Shown here in pieces: positions 1 to 5,437 of a stretch of DNA of 5,667 bases (the first letter of the stretch is position 1; the number at the start of each line of letters is the position of its first letter). The stretch comes from CAJQND01 sp051010055. Its GTDB lineage: Bacteria; Pseudomonadota; Alphaproteobacteria; Rhizobiales; CAJQND01. Location of the stretch: positions 1-5,667 of the forward strand of contig JBPCVY010000241.1 in assembly GCA_051010055.1 (NCBI GenBank), in the 5' to 3' direction. The notes beneath the pieces were generated by a model. That model saw only the letters and a program-made list of their open reading frames with translations, had not been told where the DNA came from and made no database searches. A program made the position numbers and the translations under genes.

Positions 1-2
1 CC

Positions 3-1160
3 ATGTCGGATAAAACACTCACCCTTTCAGCGCGCCTGACGCTTGAACCATTCGAAATCGACGTGGATGATGACATCGCGCTGGATGGCATTACAGCACT
101 GTTCGGCCCCAGCGGCGTCGGCAAAACCACACTGTGGCGCATTATCGCCGGGCTGGAGAAAAACGCCAAAGGCCGGGTGGCGTTTTGCGGCAAGCTCTGG
201 GCGGACAGCAATACCGGGCACTTTCTAGCGCCTCACCTGCGCCCCATCGGTATGGTGTTTCAGGACGCAAGGCTGTTTCCCCATCTCGATGTTGCAGGCA
301 ACTTGCGGTTCGGCAGCAAAAGAGGCCGCCAGGGTGGCGCAATCAGTTATGACCAAGTGATGGAAGCCCTGGACTTGAAGTCCCTTCTGGAACGAAAGAC
401 CGAAAAGCTGTCAGGCGGTGAGAGGCAGCGGGTTGCCATTGGCCGCACGTTGCTTGCCCAGCCGCAGCTTTTGTTGCTGGACGAGCCCTTATCGGCCCTC
501 GATATCAGGCGTAAAGGTGAGCTGTTGCCGTTCATTGAGTTGATACCGCGCCAGTTCGGCGTGCCCGCCATTTATGTCAGTCACGCCATCGACGAAGTGG
601 CCCGAATTGCCGGTGATGTGATTATGCTGGCGAACGGCAAGATCGCAGCGCGCGGCCCGGTGCCCGAAATCTTCCAGCAGCTGGATACCCACGGGGTAAC
701 GGGACATTTCGAGGCAGGCGTGGTGATCGAGGCGGTTGTTACAGGCCATGATGAAGCCTTTCAGCTCACACAACTGCAATTCGAAGGTGAGGAAATACAA
801 ATGCCCATGGTGGCCTCCCTTGAAAAAGATGACCGGATACGCCTTCGGGTGCGCGCAGGCGATGTGTCGTTGGCCACCACGCGGCCCGGCGCCATAAGCA
901 TGCGCAACGCATTGTCAGGTGAAGTGGTGGAGATAGAGCCGGAAGTTGAAACCGCATTTGCGGAAGTTCTGGTGCGCGTGGGCAAGCAGAACCTGCGCGC
1001 ACGCATCACCCGCCAATCGGTTTCCGAATTGGGTTTATCAAAAAGCGTTAAGGTTTACGTCCTTATCAAAGGCATCAGCTTTGACCGGCGTATCCTTATG
1101 TCGCCTTTGGACCAACCAGAGAAACCTCAGCCGCGCATGGCCTCGCCCCTGGGATCATAA
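3..1160 (+). CDS. modC: Molybdate ABC transporter ATP-binding protein ModC
   Basis: This is the cytoplasmic ATPase that drives molybdate uptake through a ModB permease fed by the periplasmic protein ModA. The 385-residue protein shows the whole ABC cassette: Walker A GPSGVGKTT at residues 35-43, Q-loop Q87 (VFQDARLFPHL), signature LSGGERQ at 136-142, Walker B LLLLDE at 156-161, D-loop SALD, and switch histidine H194. The C-terminal part, from about 295 to 358, begins SMRNALSGEVVEI, which is typical of the molybdate-binding TOBE/Mop domain. That domain and the total length separate ModC from other importer ATPases. The ATG lies at the window edge, so its ribosome binding site is not visible; modA and modB are expected to the left. 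The last 34 bp overlap the end of the opposing oxidoreductase gene. A sulfate or other oxyanion ATPase is the main alternative, but the TOBE motif favours molybdate. Confidence 0.93.
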   Translation: MSDKTLTLSARLTLEPFEIDVDDDIALDGITALFGPSGVGKTTLWRIIAGLEKNAKGRVAFCGKLWADSNTGHFLAPHLRPIGMVFQDARLFPHLDVAGNLRFGSKRGRQGGAISYDQVMEALDLKSLLERKTEKLSGGERQRVAIGRTLLAQPQLLLLDEPLSALDIRRKGELLPFIELIPRQFGVPAIYVSHAIDEVARIAGDVIMLANGKIAARGPVPEIFQQLDTHGVTGHFEAGVVIEAVVTGHDEAFQLTQLQFEGEEIQMPMVASLEKDDRIRLRVRAGDVSLATTRPGAISMRNALSGEVVEIEPEVETAFAEVLVRVGKQNLRARITRQSVSELGLSKSVKVYVLIKGISFDRRILMSPLDQPEKPQPRMASPLGS

Positions 1161-3553
1161 GGGCTTGCAGGGATAACCTTGGCACCCCTTTCCACGCCAA
1201 CCACATGGGCCGTCAGTTCTGTGCCCCCTTCTGAGAATTCAGGCTCAACCAGCGCCATTGCAAGGCTCTTTGACACCGTATGGCCGTAACCTCCGGAAGT
1301 GATAAAGCCAACGCGCTTTCCATTAGACCATACGGGCTCATACCCGGAAGCATCTGCGCCGTTGGCTTCAACTTCCAATGTTACAAGACGCTGGGGTGGG
1401 GTGTTGGCTTCCTTTTCTTTAAGCGCTGCTTCACGGCCAACGAAGTCTGCTTTCGAAAAATCAATCCAGCGGTCCATGCCGGTCATCCCGGGTGTGTAGC
1501 CCTGGGTGAATTCTGCTGACCAGATGCCGAAGCTTTTCTCCAGCCGCAGGGAGTTCAAAGCGTAATAGCCATATTCACGGACGCCGAACTTGGCCCCTGC
1601 CTCAAGCAGAATATTCCGCAAAGTCACATGTTCGGCAGCTGAACAGTTGATTTCATAGCCAAGCTCACCGGCAACCGACAGGCGACCGACTTTTGCCCGG
1701 ATGAGACCGACATCCAGTGTTGAACAACCCATGAAGCGCATTGCATCATTGCTCACATCCTGATGGGTAAGGCTGGCCAGCACATCGCGCGACTTTGGTC
1801 CTGACAAAGAAAAGCCAACGGTTGCATCTGAGATATCGCGCACCGCAACATCGCCATCGCTGTGTGCATCAATATGGACGTTGAACCAGCGCATGTGCCA
1901 CTGGCGCAGATAGTATGAGCCCATAATCCACCAGGTGCCATCGCCCCAGTTGAAGATGGTCAAGTCACCTTTCAGGCGGCCATCATGGCCAAGCATGGGC
2001 GCAAGGCGTGACCGGCCAGGAACTGGAAGACGCCTTGCCATTACCTTGTCGAGCCATTTTTGCGCATCAGCGCCCGTAACCTCAAACCGGGAGAACCCGG
2101 TAATGTCCAAAAGCCCCACATCCTCGCGAACCGCATTGCATTCTTCACCGACAATCGGGTGCGCGTTGGATCGTTTGAGCGATGGGGTTTCCTCAAAACC
2201 TTCCGGTGCAAACATCAACGGCGTTTCAAGGCCCCAGGTGCAGCCCCAAAGAGCACCGGCCTTGTCCATTGCATCATAGGCAGGCGCTTTCTTCAAAGGC
2301 CGGCCAGCTGGCAGCTGCTCGTTCGGGTAAGTCATCACGAAACGGCGGGAATAAAACTGTCCCGTGGTCTGTTTGATGTATTCCCGGTTGGAAGCAAAGT
2401 TGCCATAACGGGCAATATCCATAGGCCAGGCATCTGCTTCGGGCTCGCCGTGGATCATCCATTCTGCCAAAGTCTTCCCAACACCACCCCCTTGCAGGAA
2501 GCCAGCCATAACACCGCAAGCAAGCCAGTAATTGCGTTTACCCGGCACAGGGCCAACAAGCGGGTTGCCGTCCGGCGAGAACGTGAATGCGCCGTTCACC
2601 CAGTTCTTGACGCCGACTTCCTGCAGCACCGGATAGCGCTTGAACGCCATCTCAAGTTCATCGGAGATGCGGTCAAAATCTTCCTGGATAAGCTCAATGC
2701 CGTAATTCCAGGGCGCACCGTCAATGTTCCAGTGCTTATGGTTGATCTCGTAAATACCCACCAGAACGCCCTGCTGGTCCTGGCGCATATAGGTGAAGCC
2801 CTCAAGGTCGACAGTCATCGGCACTTCGAAATCAAGCGCGGCGACTTCAGGAATGCTCTCGGTGACAAGGTAATGGTGCTCAAGCGGCGACAGCGGCAAA
2901 TCCAGCCCAACCATGCGCCCAACCTGTTTTGCCCAAAGCCCGCCCGCATTGACAACATGTTCAGCTTGCACAGTTCCTTTTTCTGTCACAACATCCCAGC
3001 TGCCGTCAGCACGCTGGTTCAGCTCCAGCACCCGGTTATGTTCGATGACTTCGGCGCCACGCATTTTCGCTGCCCGCGCATAAGCGTGCACAGTGCCGGT
3101 GGTGTCCACATAGCCTTCCCGGTCGGCCCAAAGCCCGCCGATAACGCCTTCAACATCCATAATCGGGCAGGCTTTCTTGATTTCCTCCGGCGTCATGAGA
3201 TGACAGTCTTCAATGCCGATGGTTTGGAAGATGCGGTAAGCAGACTGCAGCCATTCCCATCGGGCAGGCGCTGAAGCAACCGTTATGCCGCCGGTCATGT
3301 GCAGACCGATTGACTGGCCGCTTTCTTCTTCAATTTCCGAAAGTAGATCGATTGTGTAAGCCTGAAGGGCCGCCATGTTCGGGTCAGCATTAAGCGCATG
3401 TACGCCGCCTGCCGCATGCCACGACGAACCAGCCGTCAGGACCGAGCGCTCAATAAGGCACACATCGCTCCAGCCGAACCTTGCCAGGTGGTACAATACC
3501 GAGGCGCCAACAACCCCGCCGCCAATGACCACAACTCTATAGTCTGATTTCAT
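1127..3553 (-). CDS. FAD-dependent oxidoreductase fused to GcvT-like folate domain (dimethylglycine/sarcosine dehydrogenase family)
   Basis: This protein probably oxidises an N-methyl group of a small amine (dimethylglycine, sarcosine or a relative) and passes the one-carbon unit to tetrahydrofolate. The 808 residues match the usual length of this fused family. Visible parts in order are: a DAO-type Rossmann domain, about 6-365, with GGGVVG at 11-16; the AGSSWHAAGG segment at 41-50, where H46 aligns with the histidine that carries covalent FAD in dimethylglycine and sarcosine dehydrogenases; a linker domain at about 368-423; a GcvT aminomethyltransferase domain at about 425-705 (LDITGFSRFEV, LSGPKSRDVL, GELGYEI); and a C-terminal barrel at about 720-800. 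Segment GRLKGDLTIF at 525-534 keeps one acidic residue where T-protein usually has two. No signal peptide is seen, so it should be cytoplasmic. The ATG at 3553 is supported by GGAGG ten bases upstream. Substrate cannot be read from sequence, so no symbol is given. Confidence 0.9.
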   Translation of the reverse strand: MKSDYRVVVIGGGVVGASVLYHLARFGWSDVCLIERSVLTAGSSWHAAGGVHALNADPNMAALQAYTIDLLSEIEEESGQSIGLHMTGGITVASAPARWEWLQSAYRIFQTIGIEDCHLMTPEEIKKACPIMDVEGVIGGLWADREGYVDTTGTVHAYARAAKMRGAEVIEHNRVLELNQRADGSWDVVTEKGTVQAEHVVNAGGLWAKQVGRMVGLDLPLSPLEHHYLVTESIPEVAALDFEVPMTVDLEGFTYMRQDQQGVLVGIYEINHKHWNIDGAPWNYGIELIQEDFDRISDELEMAFKRYPVLQEVGVKNWVNGAFTFSPDGNPLVGPVPGKRNYWLACGVMAGFLQGGGVGKTLAEWMIHGEPEADAWPMDIARYGNFASNREYIKQTTGQFYSRRFVMTYPNEQLPAGRPLKKAPAYDAMDKAGALWGCTWGLETPLMFAPEGFEETPSLKRSNAHPIVGEECNAVREDVGLLDITGFSRFEVTGADAQKWLDKVMARRLPVPGRSRLAPMLGHDGRLKGDLTIFNWGDGTWWIMGSYYLRQWHMRWFNVHIDAHSDGDVAVRDISDATVGFSLSGPKSRDVLASLTHQDVSNDAMRFMGCSTLDVGLIRAKVGRLSVAGELGYEINCSAAEHVTLRNILLEAGAKFGVREYGYYALNSLRLEKSFGIWSAEFTQGYTPGMTGMDRWIDFSKADFVGREAALKEKEANTPPQRLVTLEVEANGADASGYEPVWSNGKRVGFITSGGYGHTVSKSLAMALVEPEFSEGGTELTAHVVGVERGAKVIPASPYDPRGEAMRG

Positions 3554-3563
3554 GCCCTGCTTT

Positions 3564-3568
3564 CCTCC
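3564..3568 (-). promoter_or_regulatory. Ribosome binding site of the FAD-GcvT gene
   Basis: On the minus strand GGAGG lies ten bases before the ATG at 3553, inside a longer purine-rich stretch GGGAGGAAAG. It is the clearest Shine-Dalgarno sequence in the window and fixes this start. Confidence 0.7.
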
Positions 3569-3577
3569 CGCTTCAGC

Positions 3578-3605
3578 ACTATCAAAAAAGTGACAACACT
3601 CTAAA
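3578..3605 (-). promoter_or_regulatory. Weak candidate promoter for the FAD-GcvT gene
   Basis: On the minus strand, TTTAGA (3605-3600) matches the -35 consensus TTGACA at four of six bases. After a 16-bp spacer, GATAGT (3583-3578) matches TATAAT at four of six. Transcription would begin near 3570 and leave a short leader that still holds the GGAGG ribosome binding site. The -35 element would lie inside the palindrome at 3600-3612. The matches are weak, so this is only a candidate. Confidence 0.2.
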
Positions 3606-3612
3606 ATTTAGA
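3600..3612. promoter_or_regulatory. Operator-like palindrome TCTAAA-A-TTTAGA
   Basis: Perfect 6-bp inverted arms flank a single central base. The element lies 47 bp upstream of the FAD-GcvT start, in the divergent intergenic region, and is flanked by a direct repeat ACACT at 3596-3600 and 3612-3616. Its position over the candidate minus-strand -35 would suit a repressor or activator site. I do not recognise the cognate regulator. Confidence 0.35.
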
Positions 3613-3627
3613 CACTAGGCGAGTTTA

Positions 3628-3633
3628 TATAAT
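3628..3633 (+). promoter_or_regulatory. Consensus -10 hexamer TATAAT
   Basis: An exact TATAAT reads toward the permease gene. No good -35 lies 16-18 bp upstream; the nearest resemblance, TAGACA at 3609-3614, is only 13 bp away. If used, transcription would start near 3640, just before the GAAA-loop hairpin at 3641-3652, and run into the terminator-like hairpin at 3692-3716. An AT-rich chance match is possible. Confidence 0.3.
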
Positions 3634-3638
3634 GCACA

Positions 3639-3652
3639 TTTCGCGAAAGCGA
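3639..3652 (+). other. Palindrome TTTCGCGAAA and GNRA-type mini-hairpin
   Basis: Positions 3639-3648 form a perfect 10-bp palindrome. The overlapping segment 3641-3652 can fold in RNA as UCGC-GAAA-GCGA, a four-pair stem closed by a GAAA tetraloop. It could be a protein site in DNA or the 5' hairpin of a short transcript. Both readings rest on sequence symmetry alone. Confidence 0.25.
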
Positions 3653-3691
3653 CGCGACGTGGCAAGAAACGCGACAAAAAAGAGGGGAAAT

Positions 3692-3716
3692 GCCAGTAAA
3701 GTCTGGCGAATTTTTT
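3692..3716 (+). terminator. Possible intrinsic terminator or attenuator upstream of the permease gene
   Basis: A GCCAG/CTGGC stem of five pairs with a six-base loop (3692-3707) is followed by GAA and then six T residues (3711-3716) on the plus strand. The stem is short but the layout is that of a factor-independent terminator. It lies 91 bases before the chosen permease start and about 60 bases after the TATAAT at 3628. It could end a short leader RNA or attenuate read-through. Confidence 0.4.
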
Positions 3717-3752
3717 GCGCTCTGCTGGGCCGGAGAATGGCGGCGCTCGGCT

Positions 3753-3775
3753 ATTGCATAACATCAATATGCAAT
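3753..3775. promoter_or_regulatory. Operator-like inverted repeat ATTGCATA-N7-TATGCAAT
   Basis: Perfect 8-bp arms at 3753-3760 and 3768-3775 are separated by seven bases, the size expected for a dimeric helix-turn-helix regulator. The half-site core GCATA recurs at 3787-3791, 31 bp from its first copy, or about three helical turns. The dyad centre lies 43 bp before the chosen permease ATG. Which regulator binds is unknown; the MarR protein at the right end is not obviously linked. Confidence 0.45.
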
Positions 3776-3790
3776 GCGGATTTACCGCAT
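3774..3790. promoter_or_regulatory. Second inverted repeat ATGCGG-ATTTA-CCGCAT
   Basis: Perfect 6-bp arms with a five-base centre directly adjoin and overlap by two bases the 23-bp dyad at 3753-3775. It may be a second operator or, in RNA, a hairpin just upstream of the permease start. The alternative upstream ATG at 3774 is the first three bases of this element, which makes that ATG less convincing as a start codon. Confidence 0.35.
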
Positions 3791-3795
3791 ATACT
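3790..3795 (+). promoter_or_regulatory. Candidate -10 box TATACT for a leaderless permease transcript
   Basis: TATACT matches the -10 consensus at five of six bases and ends 11 bases before the ATG at 3807. No recognisable -35 is present. The adjacent dyad at 3753-3775 would be centred near -40 of such a start, as in activator-dependent promoters. The lack of any Shine-Dalgarno before 3807 agrees with a leaderless or nearly leaderless message. This is inference. Confidence 0.25.
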
Positions 3796-3806
3796 GGCCC
3801 GCTATC

Positions 3807-4553
3807 ATGTTGAGTTTTGAAATCATACTTTTGGTCACGGTGGCCTTTCTGTTTGGTGGTTTTGTCAAAGGCACGATCGGTATGGGCCTGCCAATTGTCT
3901 CCCTGGCGGTCATGGCTCCGCCGCTGGGTCTCGACAACGCGATTGCCATCATGCTGGCACCTATCATCATCACCAACACTTGGCAGGCATTGGCGGGCCC
4001 AAAGTTTGCCGAGCTTGTAAAGAGACTAGGGACATTTCTGCTGGCCGCGGTGGTTGGAACCTGGATCGGTGTTTCAATTTTGGCACAGAGCGGAGATGTT
4101 CTGCTGGCAGTACTGGGACTCATTCTTTGCATCTATGCGGTAACCTATTTTGCCGGATACCGGGTGCCGCCGCCTGGTGAAAGCGAATTTGCCGCGTCTC
4201 CTGTTGCAGGCGGGCTTGGCGGAATACTTTTCGGCATGACCGGCAACTTCATGGTCCCGGGAGTGCTTTACGTTCAGGCTCTTGGCCTTGACCGCGATAG
4301 TCTCGTTCAGGCCCTGGGCATAACATTTGTCACAATCTCTGCGGCTTTGGCAGTTTCCTTCCTGCACCACCAGCTGATCCCGGCAGATGCTGCCGGATTG
4401 TCGTTTTATGCGCTTGTGCCAACAGGGATCGGATTGACGCTCGGGCGGAAATACCGCCACTCAATTTCAGAAGAACTCTTTATCCGCTACTTCTTTTTTG
4501 CCCTGTTCTTGACCGGCATTTACATGATCGTCCGTGCGCTGATGCAGATCTAG
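3807..4553 (+). CDS. TauE/SafE-family membrane permease (sulfite exporter-like)
   Basis: This is an inner-membrane carrier of the TauE/SafE (DUF81) family, whose studied members move sulfite, sulfoacetate or other small organic anions. The 248 residues are near the usual family size of about 250 and hold roughly eight hydrophobic segments: about 4-22, 26-56, 74-93, 97-116, 132-156, 166-186, 196-212 and 224-245. Two related halves are visible: GGFVKGTIGMGLP at 17-29 and GGILFGMTGNFMVPGVLYVQ at 138-157. The tail of the second half, ALGLDRDSLVQALG, is also family-typical. I chose ATG 3807 because it starts the first hydrophobic segment as homologues do. An in-frame ATG at 3774 would add 11 residues but lies in an inverted repeat. 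Neither has a good ribosome binding site. It is divergent from the FAD-GcvT gene across 253 bp. The substrate is not evident. Confidence 0.85.
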   Translation: MLSFEIILLVTVAFLFGGFVKGTIGMGLPIVSLAVMAPPLGLDNAIAIMLAPIIITNTWQALAGPKFAELVKRLGTFLLAAVVGTWIGVSILAQSGDVLLAVLGLILCIYAVTYFAGYRVPPPGESEFAASPVAGGLGGILFGMTGNFMVPGVLYVQALGLDRDSLVQALGITFVTISAALAVSFLHHQLIPADAAGLSFYALVPTGIGLTLGRKYRHSISEELFIRYFFFALFLTGIYMIVRALMQI

Positions 4554-4567
4554 GGTCTAGACCCTAG
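4550..4567. repeat. Perfect 18-bp palindrome holding both convergent stop codons
   Basis: The sequence CTAGGGTCTAGACCCTAG equals its own reverse complement and contains CTAG three times. The plus-strand permease stops at TAG 4551-4553 and the minus-strand peptidase at TAG 4564-4566, which are mirror positions in the palindrome. RNA from either side could form a seven-pair stem with a CUAG loop. Neither strand has a T-run after it, so it is not a standard intrinsic terminator, though it may serve as a bidirectional 3'-end hairpin. Confidence 0.7.
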
Positions 4568-5421
4568 GGAGGCAAAAGGCGCCTGAAACTGGTTGGTTTA
4601 TCAAACAGATAGGCAATGCGTGAAATGGCTTCGTCCAGCGGTTCAATGACCGTTTGCATATGATGGCCATTGGCGTGGATCATCGATGTGCCGTCAACCA
4701 TCATGCCGATATGATCGCGCCAGAATATAAGATCGCTCGCCTGCAGTTTCGATGGATCCATGTGGCCCAGGGCGTCCCCCAGATAGGCTTCCTGCATATC
4801 GCTGTCTCGCGGCGCCATCACGCCGGCGGAAAGACATGCCATCTGGACAAGGGCCGAACAATCGATGCCGAACGCAGACCGCCCGCCCCACAAGTAAGGT
4901 ACACCTGCAAACTTGACGATTTCGGCAATCACATCGCCAGATGCCTTGCCCGATGAACGCAGATGGTCTTTGTAGATAAAGCGCCCGTCCGGTAATTGAG
5001 CAAACTTTTCACTCTCGCTCACCACACGGAAATTCTCTCCGAACGAGATAGCTTCGGCGGCCGGTGACTTTATGTCCGGAGCATCGAAAATGAACGATCT
5101 GGGAACGCCCACCGTATGGGTTGGGTTTTCGACAGTATCGCCCAATGCCTCTTGTGGCAGGTAGCCCACATAGCCGTCGGTCTCCAGCTGACCCCAGGCC
5201 CAGCCATCTGCCTCATCGAACACCCGGACGGTTTCACCGCGCAACGCCTGGCTGGCGCGCTGCTCCTTCAAACAAGGCGCGGGCAGAATATCTGCAACAC
5301 CGGCTCTCACCTGTTTCACCACGCCTTCGGTAAACCGGTCCGCCGAAACCAGTCCTTCCAGCCCTATATCGGCCAGGTCCTCGCGATAGGCGTGAACACG
5401 CGGATCGAAATCGATTTCCAT
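4564..5421 (-). CDS. NlpC/P60-family cysteine peptidase with two SH3-like domains
   Basis: This is probably a cell-wall hydrolase that cuts peptide bonds in peptidoglycan stem peptides or muropeptides. The 285-residue protein has a short N-terminal part with RVHAYREDLAD, a first SH3-like domain at about 35-95 (DGWAWGQL, DGYVGYLP), a second SH3-like region at about 100-156 and an NlpC/P60 domain at about 160-283. The catalytic cysteine is C188 in GIDCSALVQ. The expected histidine is H237 in DHIGMMVD, and H249 in IHANG is the third polar residue. PYLWGGR before the cysteine and PRDSDMQ after it are family hallmarks. No signal peptide or lipobox is seen, so it may act on internalised muropeptides in the cytoplasm or use another export route. 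It follows the MarR-type gene by 12 bp, with GAGG ten bases before ATG 5421. It ends inside the palindrome at 4550-4567. Confidence 0.92.
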   Translation of the reverse strand: MEIDFDPRVHAYREDLADIGLEGLVSADRFTEGVVKQVRAGVADILPAPCLKEQRASQALRGETVRVFDEADGWAWGQLETDGYVGYLPQEALGDTVENPTHTVGVPRSFIFDAPDIKSPAAEAISFGENFRVVSESEKFAQLPDGRFIYKDHLRSSGKASGDVIAEIVKFAGVPYLWGGRSAFGIDCSALVQMACLSAGVMAPRDSDMQEAYLGDALGHMDPSKLQASDLIFWRDHIGMMVDGTSMIHANGHHMQTVIEPLDEAISRIAYLFDKPTSFRRLLPP

Positions 5422-5422
5422 G

Positions 5423-5437
5423 TTGAGGCTACCTCAA
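5423..5437 (-). promoter_or_regulatory. Hairpin at the peptidase ribosome binding site
   Basis: TTGAGG and CCTCAA form perfect 6-bp arms around three bases. In minus-strand RNA the 5' arm contains both the UGA stop of the MarR-type gene (5436-5434) and the GAGG ribosome binding site (5435-5432) of the peptidase gene. Pairing would hide the site until a ribosome finishing the upstream gene opens it, which is a layout for translational coupling. As DNA it could instead be a regulator site. Confidence 0.45.

Noticed and set aside
489..800. 103-codon minus-strand frame inside modC
   Set aside because: It is antisense to conserved Walker B and H-loop coding sequence of modC, so it is a shadow frame.
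2060..3274. 404-codon open frame on the plus strand, antisense to the FAD-GcvT gene
   Set aside because: It lies wholly within a gene with full family motifs on the other strand. Its translation is rich in His, Arg and Pro with no recognisable domain, and it is best explained as a codon-bias shadow of the high-GC minus-strand gene.
3690..3761. 23-codon reading frame (MPVKSGEFF...) upstream of the permease, with GAGGGG just before its ATG
   Set aside because: The purine run is only two bases from the ATG, the first codons form the terminator-like stem, and the stop lies in the inverted repeat at 3753-3775. Nothing in the peptide suggests a leader with regulatory codons. It is possible but unsupported.
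3774..3806. Upstream ATG giving an 11-residue longer permease (MRIYRIYWPAI)
   Set aside because: The extra residues do not look like the family N-terminus, the codon is part of an inverted repeat, and no ribosome binding site precedes it. It is kept only as an alternative start.
3632..3820. 62-codon plus-strand frame across the divergent intergenic region
   Set aside because: It starts inside the TATAAT element, runs out of frame into the permease gene, is full of basic residues and has no ribosome binding site.
4074..4460. 128-codon minus-strand frame opposite the permease gene
   Set aside because: It is antisense to a clear membrane protein with TauE/SafE motifs; its translation is polar, lacks domain features and has no upstream ribosome binding site that I can see.
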